Assembly (NCBI GenBank): GCA_009785115.1
Contig: WQWY01000004.1
Location: 62,001-126,000 of the forward strand
DNA from: Micrococcales bacterium
GTDB taxonomy: Bacteria; Actinomycetota; Actinomycetes; Actinomycetales; Cellulomonadaceae
DNA length: 64,000 nt
Reading direction: 5' to 3'
Shown here: piece after piece, positions 53,693 to 60,945 of the stretch
Layout: each line of letters begins with the position of its first letter
How positions within the stretch are numbered: the stretch's first letter is position 1
Position numbers and translations under genes: made by a program
Notes under the pieces: generated by a model
Database searches by the model: none
Seen by the model: only the letters and a program-made list of their open reading frames with translations
Told to the model about the DNA's origin: nothing

Positions 53693-54116
53693 CGGCCCCC
53701 CAGCAGCAAGGGCTTCGTACGAAGCCGCACCGCACGCTGTTGGTAGTGAGCACCCCCACGCGACGACAGGTGACCAAGACTGAAAGAGCCCGCCACCGGA
53801 TGTCGCGACGCCGTCAGGCGGCCTCGCAGACCGTGCCGGTCCCGCTCACAGCGTGATGCCGTCTGTCGCCAACGTCGGCGGCGGCTCCTGAGTCGACGGA
53901 TCCTCGCAACCAGGGTCCCCACATTCCTGGCACCACCTCAGGGGCGCTGAGTGACCGCATGTCCACCGTCCTGACCCGTAACCAACCCGACGCCGCCCAA
54001 CAGAACGGGTCTCACTCACCGATCCGTCGAGTCCGCCGCCTCTGTCAGGGCTTGCGCGAGGGAAGTCAGCCGGTGTGCGAAACCTAGCAGACCGTCGATG
54101 ACGGCATGATGGGACC
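53693..54116. other. 424-bp gap: palindrome, possible minus-strand small ORF
   Basis: Just after the antitoxin gene is the perfect 16-bp palindrome GGCTTCGTACGAAGCC (53711-53726), which may end transcription. Further on is a minus-strand frame with Cys/His pairs (see the entry at 53846). The last 20 bp carry the promoter of the second Lrp-type gene. No other gene is supported. Confidence 0.6.
53846..54019 (-). CDS. Possible 57-aa zinc-knuckle-like protein
   Basis: On the minus strand a GTG-started frame (MSETRSVGRRR) reads RWTCGHSAPLRWCQECGDPG followed by CEDP, giving CxH, CxxC and a further Cys, then a Pro-rich acidic tail (STQEPPPTLATDGITL). The Cys/His spacing looks like a small metal-binding module. 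There is no convincing Shine-Dalgarno (ACGGA only) and no TAnnnT box at 6-7 nt. Codon bias alone does not prove coding in this GC-rich DNA, so this is tentative. Confidence 0.25.
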   Translation of the reverse strand: MSETRSVGRRRVGYGSGRWTCGHSAPLRWCQECGDPGCEDPSTQEPPPTLATDGITL

Positions 54117-54407
54117 ATGATTACCACTACTGTCCACATCGACACTGGCGCTGCACACATCCCCGAAGCGGCCCAGCACACCACCGAGCCGCCCGACGTC
54201 AGCGAGCCCTGCTCCGTCACCGGCGAGGTCGACCTCATCGCCTTCGCGCGGATGCATGAGCAACTGGCCGACATCATCACCGATGCGATCAGCGAGAGTG
54301 ACAGCGCACTACGCAGGCAAACCCATATCGCCTTTCACACCCGCACTCACCACGACCTGAATTCTGCCTTTATCTTAGGGCTCGACGACCGATCATCACG
54401 ACTTTGA
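54117..54407 (+). CDS. Diverged second Lrp/AsnC ligand-binding-domain paralogue
   Basis: A 96-residue protein that is a diverged copy of the one at 52465: VHIDTGAAHIPEAAQHTTEP, VSEPCSVTGEVDLIAFARM, and HIAFHTRTHHDLNSAFILG. The HEHEH of the first copy is reduced, and hydrophobic core positions (V to T/P) are changed, so it may be decaying. Its promoter GGCATGATGGG (CATGAT 6 nt before ATG) matches the one of the first copy. The next gene overlaps its 3' end. Confidence 0.72.
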   Translation: MITTTVHIDTGAAHIPEAAQHTTEPPDVSEPCSVTGEVDLIAFARMHEQLADIITDAISESDSALRRQTHIAFHTRTHHDLNSAFILGLDDRSSRL

Positions 54408-54409
54408 GA

Positions 54410-55144
54410 ATGTTTTGCCGAATCTTGGAAAAACTCCTGAGAGCCAGGAGCTCGCTCACTTCTCCGCTTAACACGATCATCATTTCTTTCATATTATTGT
54501 TCACACTTGCACACCTTATCTCACGATTTCCTGGCGCATGGACGCTGGTCTTGGGATGGGTGGCGCTTATTGGGATGGCGTCTTCGATATTCTTGACCGT
54601 TGTTGCCGGCATTGCCGTCACCGTGGCCCACCCGCCTCTGAGGCCACTGGCAGAGCATTCGATTTTCTTTAGCCGACTGATGCTTTTTGTCAAAGTGGCC
54701 TCGGCGCTGGCAGCGCTGCTGTTCACAACGCTGTTCGCGTGGGCGATGGGGAGCGATCTCGACCGTACTTCTCTCGCACCGAACGCGGTGATGGACACCG
54801 TCCAAACGTACGGGAAAATTCTCCTCTCGCTCTTGATGGCCTTCGCGATCTTCTACTGGATGACCCTTGCGGTCGATCTTCTCAGGCTGAAGAGGGCGGG
54901 GCGCGAGAGGGGGATCGAGCTGCTCCTCGCGAAGATGTCGAACAGTCGCGCTGCCGAATGGCCTGAAGAGAGTCGAGGTGTCAGACGACTTAGAGAGAAA
55001 GGAGTTCGAATCGACTTGGCCAGAATAATGGTACGCCGTCTTCTTCAAACAGTTCTGAACTCTCCGCTCTGGATCATCGCCTCTTTCTATATGATGCCAC
55101 TGACCGTGGGGGTGTTTATTTTGCATCTGCGTTCAACTAACTAG
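54410..55144 (+). CDS. AT-rich membrane protein of unknown function
   Basis: A 244-residue protein with about five membrane helices: NTIIISFILLFTLAHLIS, VLGWVALIGMASSIFLTVVA, LFVKVASALAALLFTTLFAW, ILLSLLMAFAIFYWMTLAVD and WIIASFYMMPLTVGVFILHL. A basic cytoplasmic loop (RLKRAGRERGIELLLAKMSN) lies before the last helix. No family recognised. Its DNA is AT-rich (48% and 40% G+C in the first two 60-nt blocks I counted), unlike its neighbours, so it was probably acquired recently. ATG at 54410 is chosen; TTG 54404 overlaps the previous stop. Confidence 0.72.
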   Translation: MFCRILEKLLRARSSLTSPLNTIIISFILLFTLAHLISRFPGAWTLVLGWVALIGMASSIFLTVVAGIAVTVAHPPLRPLAEHSIFFSRLMLFVKVASALAALLFTTLFAWAMGSDLDRTSLAPNAVMDTVQTYGKILLSLLMAFAIFYWMTLAVDLLRLKRAGRERGIELLLAKMSNSRAAEWPEESRGVRRLREKGVRIDLARIMVRRLLQTVLNSPLWIIASFYMMPLTVGVFILHLRSTN

Positions 55145-55191
55145 ACTCCCGAGAGGTCAGAAAAAGAACTCATGAGAAAGCAGGAACGATC

Positions 55192-56256
55192 TCATCGGCC
55201 TGCGGCAACCCGCCAGCGGGCGAGGACGGCTGCGGCGGCACCAGAGTCGACGGAGCGTGCCGCCAGAGCCAGGGCGGCGGACATGCGGGTGGTGAGGGTG
55301 CCGGTGGTGGTGCCGGGGAGGGTGGCGTCCGCGACCAGGGCGGCGGCGGCGTTGAGCAAGACGGTCTCGCGGACGGGGCCGCCTCGGCCTGCCAGCACCT
55401 CGGTGACGACGGTGGCGTTCGTGGCGGCGTCGCCTCCACGCAGGTCTGCGACGGTGATCGGGGCGAGACCGAGGTCGGCGGTCCAGTCCATGAGGTGCTC
55501 GCTCACCTGGCCGTCGCGCACCTCCCAGACGCGCGACCGGCTCGTCGGTGCGAGCTCGTCGAGACCGTCCTCGCCGCGGAACACCAAGGCCGAGATGCCT
55601 CGACCGGCCAGCACCCCCGCGACCAGCGGCGCCATGCGTGGGTCAACGACACCGATGGCGGCGGACTCCGGCTGTCCTGGGTTGGTCAGGGGTCCGAGGA
55701 AGTTGAAGGCGGTGCCGATACCGAGCTCTTTGCGTGCCTCCCCGACGTAGCGCATCGACGGGTGGAACACCTGGGCGAAGCAGAAGGTGATACCCACCTC
55801 GGTGGCCAGGTCCGCGACCCGCTCGGGCGGCTGGGCGAGGTTCAGGCCGAGCGCCTCCAGGACGTCGGCGGAGCCTGAGGCTGACGAAGACGCACGGTTG
55901 CCGTGCTTGACCACGGTGAGCCCGGCCCCGGCGACGACCAGCGCGGCCATGGTCGAGATGTTCACCGTCCGGGCCATGTCGCCGCCGGTGCCGACGACGT
56001 CGACCGAGCGCGCGGGCACCGTGAACCGGCGGGAGTGGGCGAGCATCTGGTCAGCCAGCCCGGTGAGCTCGGCGACCGTCTCCCCCTTGGCCCGCAGCGC
56101 GATCAGGAACGCGGCGATCTTCGGGGTCGACACCTGGCCGCTCATGATGCGGTCCATGGCCCAGCCGGTCTGCTCGGCCGTCAGGTCGCGCCGAGCGACC
56201 AGCGCTGTGAACAGCTCGGGCCAGGTGGGCTGGGTGCCTCCCGGCCCACCGCTCAT
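55192..56256 (-). CDS. trpD: Anthranilate phosphoribosyltransferase
   Basis: A 354-residue tryptophan biosynthesis enzyme transferring ribose phosphate from PRPP to anthranilate. The PRPP-binding loop is [18 protein letters not shown], followed by [20 protein letters not shown] with the second glycine-rich loop, and the metal-binding DGLDEL region. Length is normal. The ATG at 56256 lies within the stop of the receiver protein gene (ATGA), so it is co-translated with it. No other trp gene is in the window. Confidence 0.95.
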   Translation of the reverse strand: MSGGPGGTQPTWPELFTALVARRDLTAEQTGWAMDRIMSGQVSTPKIAAFLIALRAKGETVAELTGLADQMLAHSRRFTVPARSVDVVGTGGDMARTVNISTMAALVVAGAGLTVVKHGNRASSSASGSADVLEALGLNLAQPPERVADLATEVGITFCFAQVFHPSMRYVGEARKELGIGTAFNFLGPLTNPGQPESAAIGVVDPRMAPLVAGVLAGRGISALVFRGEDGLDELAPTSRSRVWEVRDGQVSEHLMDWTADLGLAPITVADLRGGDAATNATVVTEVLAGRGGPVRETVLLNAAAALVADATLPGTTTGTLTTRMSAALALAARSVDSGAAAAVLARWRVAAGR

Positions 56257-56669
56257 CGGGCTGGGGCTCCCAGGTTGAGCAGGCGCTCCACGGCGTCGTG
56301 GATGATCATCGGGTCGACCGGCTGGGTGACCACGTGCTCAGCGTTGGACCACGAGGCGAGCCAGGCGTCGGCCGCGCGGGCGATGATGACGATCACCGGC
56401 GGGCAGTCGTCGATCTCGTCCTTGAGCTGACGGGCCAGGCCCATGCCACCGACCTTGTCGGCCTCGGCGTCGAGGACGAACAGGTCGACGTCTCCGCCTC
56501 GGGCCTGCGCGATCACCGCGTCGGCGGTGGCGACCTCGAGCCAGCGGATCTCCGGGGAGCTCGCGTCGAGCCTCGGCCCGACACCCAGCCGGACCTCCTC
56601 ACGGATGTCCACGTCGTCGGAGTAGAGCACGATCCGGGGGCCGGCCCCCTTGCCTGCGGTGTCGGTCAT
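56253..56669 (-). CDS. Atypical response-regulator receiver domain protein
   Basis: A 138-residue single receiver-like domain. The acidic pocket (Asp19, Asp20) and the putative phospho-acceptor Asp67 in [14 protein letters not shown] are present. The conserved Lys after the fifth strand is replaced by Gln (VVTQPVDP), and the Thr/Ser of the fourth strand by Ala (VIIARAAD). Phosphorylation-independent signalling is therefore likely. No output domain and no kinase gene are near. It overlaps trpD by 4 bp, so the two are co-expressed. Confidence 0.82.
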   Translation of the reverse strand: MTDTAGKGAGPRIVLYSDDVDIREEVRLGVGPRLDASSPEIRWLEVATADAVIAQARGGDVDLFVLDAEADKVGGMGLARQLKDEIDDCPPVIVIIARAADAWLASWSNAEHVVTQPVDPMIIHDAVERLLNLGAPAR

Positions 56670-56992
56670 GGTGGGTCCTTATGCGCTAGCGCTGGTGCGT
56701 GTGCACGCCATCTTGGCACGTGGCCGGTCAAGACGGCGTACCGTCCACCGGCCGAGTCGAAGGACGGGGACCAGCCAGACGCGGCGCGCACGCGCCCCAG
56801 ACGTCCCCGACACGTTTAGGTCGAAGGTCCTGGATCGGGTCGTTTGGGGCCATACTTGCGGTGATGTCCCGCCGCCCTCACACGTTCGGCCGGGTGCGCC
56901 ACGTCGACGGCGCGCCGAACCGAGACGTGAGCGCGAGAGTGGGACGAGGCCGTGGCGGAGCGCCACGGTGGACGAGCGAGAGGTGACGACGC
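56670..56992. other. 323-bp gap before sodA, with a possible leader ORF
   Basis: The gap holds the promoters of the leftward receiver gene and rightward sodA. CATACT (56851-56856) is followed 7 nt later by ATG 56864, which opens a 40-codon frame (MSRRPHTFGRVRHVDGAPNR and on) that ends 6 nt before the sodA ATG and overlaps its ribosome-binding site. It may be a leaderless leader peptide, or chance. Nothing else is evident. Confidence 0.4.
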
Positions 56993-57619
56993 ATGGCCGA
57001 CTACACGCTGCCCGACCTGCCCTACGACTACGCGGCCCTGGAGCCGCACATCTCCGGCCGGATCATGGAGCTGCACCACGACAAGCACCACGCCGCCTAC
57101 GTGGCCGGGGCCAACGCCGCGCTGGCGAAGCTCGCGGAGGCCCGCGACGCCGACGACTTCGCCGCCGTGAACCTCCAGGAGAAGAACCTCGCGTTCAACC
57201 TCGGCGGCCACGTCAACCACTCGGTGTTCTGGGAGAACCTCTCCCCCGACGGCGGCGGCGAGCCCACGGGCGAGCTCGCCGCGGCGATCGACGAGTTCTT
57301 CGGATCGCATCAGAAGTTCCGCAAGCACTTCGCCGCCAACGCTGTCGGTATCCAGGGCTCGGGCTGGTCCGTCCTGGCCTGGGACTCGGTGGGGGCGCGG
57401 CTGGCCGTGTTCCAGCTGTACGACCAGCAAGCGAACTTCCCCGTGGGCATCGTGCCGATCGTCATGCTCGACATGTGGGAGCACGCCTTCTACCTCGACT
57501 ACGTCAACGTCAAGGCCGACTACGTCAACGCGTGGTGGAACATCGTGAGCTGGGCCGACGCCTCTGAGCGCTTCGCCAGGGCCCGCAGCACCACCTCGGG
57601 CCTCATCGTCCCCGCCTGA
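56993..57619 (+). CDS. sodA: Superoxide dismutase (Fe/Mn)
   Basis: A 208-residue Fe/Mn-type enzyme that removes superoxide in the cytoplasm. The metal ligands are visible: His in [17 protein letters not shown], His in [10 protein letters not shown], and Asp and His in [22 protein letters not shown]. Gln/Gly residues near the active site ([13 protein letters not shown]) are of the type seen in actinobacterial Mn/Fe enzymes, so metal choice is not fixed. AGAGGTGA precedes the ATG. A strong terminator follows. Confidence 0.96.
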   Translation: MADYTLPDLPYDYAALEPHISGRIMELHHDKHHAAYVAGANAALAKLAEARDADDFAAVNLQEKNLAFNLGGHVNHSVFWENLSPDGGGEPTGELAAAIDEFFGSHQKFRKHFAANAVGIQGSGWSVLAWDSVGARLAVFQLYDQQANFPVGIVPIVMLDMWEHAFYLDYVNVKADYVNAWWNIVSWADASERFARARSTTSGLIVPA

Positions 57620-57635
57620 CCGCACACGCGGACGC

Positions 57636-57676
57636 ACGAAGGCCGCGGCACCCAGGGCGGGTACCGCGGCCTTCGT
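57636..57676. terminator. Bidirectional terminator after sodA
   Basis: ACGAAGGCCGCGG (57636-57648) pairs perfectly over 13 bp with CCGCGGCCTTCGT (57664-57676); the loop is 15 nt. It lies between convergent sodA and erpA. Confidence 0.85.
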
Positions 57677-57695
57677 CGTCCCTGCCGACGTCGGC

Positions 57696-58046
57696 TCAGG
57701 AGAAGGAGTCTCCGCAGGCGCAGGAGGAACCGGCGTTGGGGTTGTCGATCGTGAAGCCCTGCTTCTCGATGGTGTCGGCGAAGTCGACCGTCGCACCGTC
57801 CAGGTACGGCACCGACATCTTGTCCACGACCACCTCGACCCCGTCGTAGTCACGCACGGCGTCGCCGTCGAGCAGGCGCTCGTCGAAGTAGAGCTGGTAG
57901 ATCAGCCCGGAGCAGCCACCCGGCTGCACGGCCACACGCAGCCTCAGGTCGTCGCGCCCCTCCTGCTCCAGCAGGCTGCGGACCTTCGTCGCAGCGACGT
58001 CGGTCAGCAGCACGCCGTGCGTCGCGTCCTGGGTGGTCTCGCTCAT
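57696..58046 (-). CDS. erpA: Iron-sulfur cluster insertion/carrier protein (HesB/IscA, ErpA-like)
   Basis: A 116-residue A-type Fe-S carrier. The three conserved Cys are in QPGGCSGLIYQLYFD and in the C-terminal SSCACGDSF. It delivers [Fe-S] clusters to target proteins. Whether ErpA or IscA is meant cannot be decided from sequence alone. GAGGAG lies about 5 nt before the ATG. Stand-alone leftward gene. Confidence 0.9.
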   Translation of the reverse strand: MSETTQDATHGVLLTDVAATKVRSLLEQEGRDDLRLRVAVQPGGCSGLIYQLYFDERLLDGDAVRDYDGVEVVVDKMSVPYLDGATVDFADTIEKQGFTIDNPNAGSSCACGDSFS

Positions 58047-58226
58047 CGATTGCTCCTCGAAAGACTCAAGAACGGTTCGACAGGCCTAGCACCGCGCCTG
58101 TCGGTCGTCTCCAGGGTAACCGGTGCTCGGAAGCGGTCGCGGCTGGCACCCGGAGGAGATCGTGCCGCACCGGCGCCTCCCCTCGGGCCGAGATGCGCCG
58201 ATGCCGGTCGGTCCGATACTGGTCAG

Positions 58227-58823
58227 ATGGCGACGGCACGAGTGCTGCGGATCGGCATCCTCTGCTTCGACGACGTCGACGAGCTCGACCTCGTCGGCAC
58301 GCACGAGGTGCTGACGACCTGGGCCGAGCGCTCCCCCCTGCGCCCCGAGGTGATCACCTTCTCCGCCGACGGGGCCGGGGTGCGGTGCGCGCACGGGCTG
58401 CGCCTGCTGCCCGACACCTCGGCCGACGACGTCGGGGTTCTGCACGTGCTGATCTGGCCTGGCGGGCCCGGCACCCGTGCGCTGGCCACCGACCCGCTGC
58501 ACCTGGCATGGGCGCGCACGATGCGTGAACGCACCCCGTTGCTGGCCGCCGTCTCCACCGGGGTTCTGGCCCTGGCCGCGGCGGGGCTGCTCGCCGGACG
58601 GCCCGCGACGACCCGCCGCGACGCCTTCGACGAGCTCGTCGGCTACGACCCCACCGTGCTGGCCGACACCGAGGCACGGTTCGTCGACGACGGCGACACC
58701 GTCACCTCGGGCGCCGGCTCCGCGGGCATGGACATGGCGCTGCACCTGGTCTCGCGCCTGGAGAACCTGGAGGCCGCCACCCAGGTGCGGTTCCGCCTCC
58801 AGCACGACCCTGTCCCCACCTGA
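58227..58823 (+). CDS. DJ-1/PfpI family protein lacking the nucleophilic Cys
   Basis: A 198-residue class I glutamine-amidotransferase-like protein. It opens VLRIGILCFDDVDELDLVG, has the WPGGPGTRAL loop, and the nucleophile elbow region is LLAAVSTGVLALAAAGLLAG. In active family members the elbow reads xxCTGxxxLA; here Ser110 stands for Cys, so catalysis is probably altered or lost. The helix after it (RPATTRRDAFDEL) matches the AraC-associated branch, but no DNA-binding domain follows. GATACT 6 nt before the ATG suggests a leaderless mRNA. Confidence 0.86.
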   Translation: MATARVLRIGILCFDDVDELDLVGTHEVLTTWAERSPLRPEVITFSADGAGVRCAHGLRLLPDTSADDVGVLHVLIWPGGPGTRALATDPLHLAWARTMRERTPLLAAVSTGVLALAAAGLLAGRPATTRRDAFDELVGYDPTVLADTEARFVDDGDTVTSGAGSAGMDMALHLVSRLENLEAATQVRFRLQHDPVPT

Positions 58824-58981
58824 AGCGTCCTGGGCCGTCGCTGAGGTGCCTCCCGGCGGGGAGCGTCTCGACAGCACAGAGAGCGTCTCGCCGGCACACC
58901 GCCGTCGACAGCCTCCGAGGCTCTCGAGGCCGCCGCACGGCATGGCGACACGAGCGGGGTCCGCTCGACTACCCTGGCCGG

Positions 58982-59587
58982 GTGTTCGGACGCGAGAAGA
59001 CTCCCCCGCCCCCGCTCGAGGACGTGACGCCGACGCCGCGGAAGGTCGGCGGCAAGGGGCACGCCACGCCCAGGCGCAAGGAAGCCCAGGCGGCCAACAG
59101 GCGCCCGTTGGTGCCGACCGACCGCAAGGCGGCGAGCAAGGACGCCAGGGCGGCGCAGCGGCGCAAGCGCGACCTGGAGTACCAGGCGATGATGACCGGC
59201 GACGAGCAGAACATGCCTCTGCAGCACCGTGGCCCGGTGCGCCGCTACGTCCGCGACGCGGTCGACTCCCAGCGCACCAGCGCCGAGTACTTCCTCCCCG
59301 CGGCGCTGGTGCTGCTCGTCGGGGCGGTGGCGATCTCCGGCCTGCTCGGCTCCGCGGCGGGCACGATGATCTCCACCACCCTCGTCTTGCTGCCGTACTT
59401 CTACCTGGCGTTCAGCGCGCTCGACACGTTCCTGAGGTGGCGCAGGCTCAAGGCCGTGCTGACTCGCAAGTTCGGCGCTGCCGGGACGGCGCGCGGCACG
59501 GCGGGCTACTTCGTGATGAGGGCCTACCAGCTGCGCCGTCTGCGGATGCCCAAGCCCCAGGTCAGGCCCGGACAGCTGCCTCGCTGA
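58982..59587 (+). CDS. DUF3043 membrane protein
   Basis: A 201-residue actinobacterial protein. The basic N-terminus (TPRRKEAQAANRRPLVPTDR and AQRRKRDLEYQAMMTGDE) and the YVRDAVDSQRTSAEYFLPAA segment are the DUF3043 marks. Two membrane helices follow (AALVLLVGAVAISGLLGSA and MISTTLVLLPYFYLAFSAL), and a basic tail ends the protein. Function unknown. TACCCT (58970-58975) is 6 nt before GTG 58982: leaderless. Confidence 0.87.
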   Translation: MFGREKTPPPPLEDVTPTPRKVGGKGHATPRRKEAQAANRRPLVPTDRKAASKDARAAQRRKRDLEYQAMMTGDEQNMPLQHRGPVRRYVRDAVDSQRTSAEYFLPAALVLLVGAVAISGLLGSAAGTMISTTLVLLPYFYLAFSALDTFLRWRRLKAVLTRKFGAAGTARGTAGYFVMRAYQLRRLRMPKPQVRPGQLPR

Positions 59588-59597
59588 GACGGATCGT

Positions 59598-59819
59598 CTA
59601 GGCCGGTGCGCTCGGTCTCGCGAGGTCGAGCGACGCACCGACCGGTGCGCCCTCGTGCAGCAGCCTGGCCTGACGCACTCCTTGTGCCGCCAGGTCGCGC
59701 CAGTGCTCACCGATCCACTGCTCGGCGTCGAAGCGCGCGGTGAACGCGGGCCCCACACGCTCGGCAGGCTCGCCGTCGACGCCCAGCAGGGCCCACTCCC
59801 AGCGCGGCCGCACGCTCAT
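59598..59819 (-). CDS. Small conserved actinobacterial protein
   Basis: A 73-residue protein (WEWALLGVDGEPAERVGPAF, then DAEQWIGEHWRDLAAQGVRQ) of a family I recall as widespread in Micrococcales, next to pyrD, without known function. It is soluble with Trp-rich conserved positions. There is only a weak ribosome-binding site before ATG 59819. It lies 13 bp downstream of the pyrD stop on the same strand, so co-transcription is likely. Confidence 0.72.
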   Translation of the reverse strand: MSVRPRWEWALLGVDGEPAERVGPAFTARFDAEQWIGEHWRDLAAQGVRQARLLHEGAPVGASLDLARPSAPA

Positions 59820-59832
59820 CTCGCACCGCCGC

Positions 59833-60885
59833 TCACGACGAGGCCGAGCTCGCACGGGCCGCCGCGGCTCCCAACGCCCGCGCGATCCGGACGGCGTAGG
59901 ACGGCCCCTGGTAGATGAAACCGGTGTAGCCCTGGACCAGGGTCGCACCACGCGCCAGGTACTCGGCGGCGTCGGCGGCCGTCGTGATGCCCCCGACGCC
60001 GATGATGACCAGGTCAGGGCCCAGACGCTCGCGCAGGCGGGCGACCACCGTCAGCCCACGGCTCCGCAGCGGGGGCCCGGAGAGCCCGCCGTCACCCAGG
60101 TCGTGGGCGATGGTGGTGTTCACCGCGACCACCCCGTCCAGGCCGAGCTCGAGAGCCAGGTCAGCGATCTCGTCCACCTGCTCGTCAGCGAGGTCGGGGG
60201 CGATCTTCACCAGCAACGGTACCCGGTGACCCCCCTGGGCGACGGTGGCCGCGTCGGCCGCCTGTCGCACGGCCTCGAGCACCGGACGCAGCACCTCGAC
60301 CGCCTGGAGGTCCCGTAGGCCCGGGGTGTTCGGCGACGAGACGTTGACCACCAGGTAGTCGGCGTACGGCGCGAGACGCTCCGCGCTGGTGGCGTAGTCG
60401 GCGGGAGCGCCGGCCAACGGGGTCGCCTTCGTCTTGCCGAGGTTGACCCCGACGAACGCCGCCCGACCCTCGGGTGTCGAGCGCAGACGACGCAGCCGGT
60501 GCTCGGCACGCGCCGAGCCCTCGTTGTTGAAGCCCATCCGGTTGCGCAGCCCGTGCACCGCGAGCACCCGCCACAGCCGTGGCTTGGGGTTGCCCGGCTG
60601 CGGCATCGCCGTGACGGTGCCGACCTCGACGAAGCCGAAGCCGAGCATGGTCAGCCCGAGCACCCCTCGAGCGTCCTTGTCGAAGCCGGCCGCGACCCCG
60701 AGCACGGACGGCACGGTCCGTCCCCAGACCTCGACCTGGGCCGTCGGTGGCACGCGGTACCACGAGCCCACGACCCGCCGGGCCAGCGGGACCGCCGCGA
60801 CAGCACGGATCAGCGCGAACGCCACACGGTGCGCGACCTCCGGGTCCGTCCGCAGCGCCACCAGGTTGAAGAGCAGCCTGTACAC
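59833..60885 (-). CDS. pyrD: Class 2 dihydroorotate dehydrogenase (quinone)
   Basis: A 350-residue membrane-associated FMN enzyme of pyrimidine synthesis that oxidises dihydroorotate with quinone. Class 2 marks are the N-terminal amphipathic helices ([20 protein letters not shown]), [44 protein letters not shown] with the catalytic Ser, LLVKIAPDL, and [14 protein letters not shown] at 60885 is the start; TAGGTT (60893-60898) lies 7 nt upstream, so the mRNA is probably leaderless. Diverges from pepA, 60 bp apart. Confidence 0.95.
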   Translation of the reverse strand: MYRLLFNLVALRTDPEVAHRVAFALIRAVAAVPLARRVVGSWYRVPPTAQVEVWGRTVPSVLGVAAGFDKDARGVLGLTMLGFGFVEVGTVTAMPQPGNPKPRLWRVLAVHGLRNRMGFNNEGSARAEHRLRRLRSTPEGRAAFVGVNLGKTKATPLAGAPADYATSAERLAPYADYLVVNVSSPNTPGLRDLQAVEVLRPVLEAVRQAADAATVAQGGHRVPLLVKIAPDLADEQVDEIADLALELGLDGVVAVNTTIAHDLGDGGLSGPPLRSRGLTVVARLRERLGPDLVIIGVGGITTAADAAEYLARGATLVQGYTGFIYQGPSYAVRIARALGAAAARASSASS

Positions 60886-60945
60886 ACGGACCAACCTACG
60901 TGACTCGCGCGGCGCCGCCCGGCCGCAGGGCCGTACTATCGCCGG

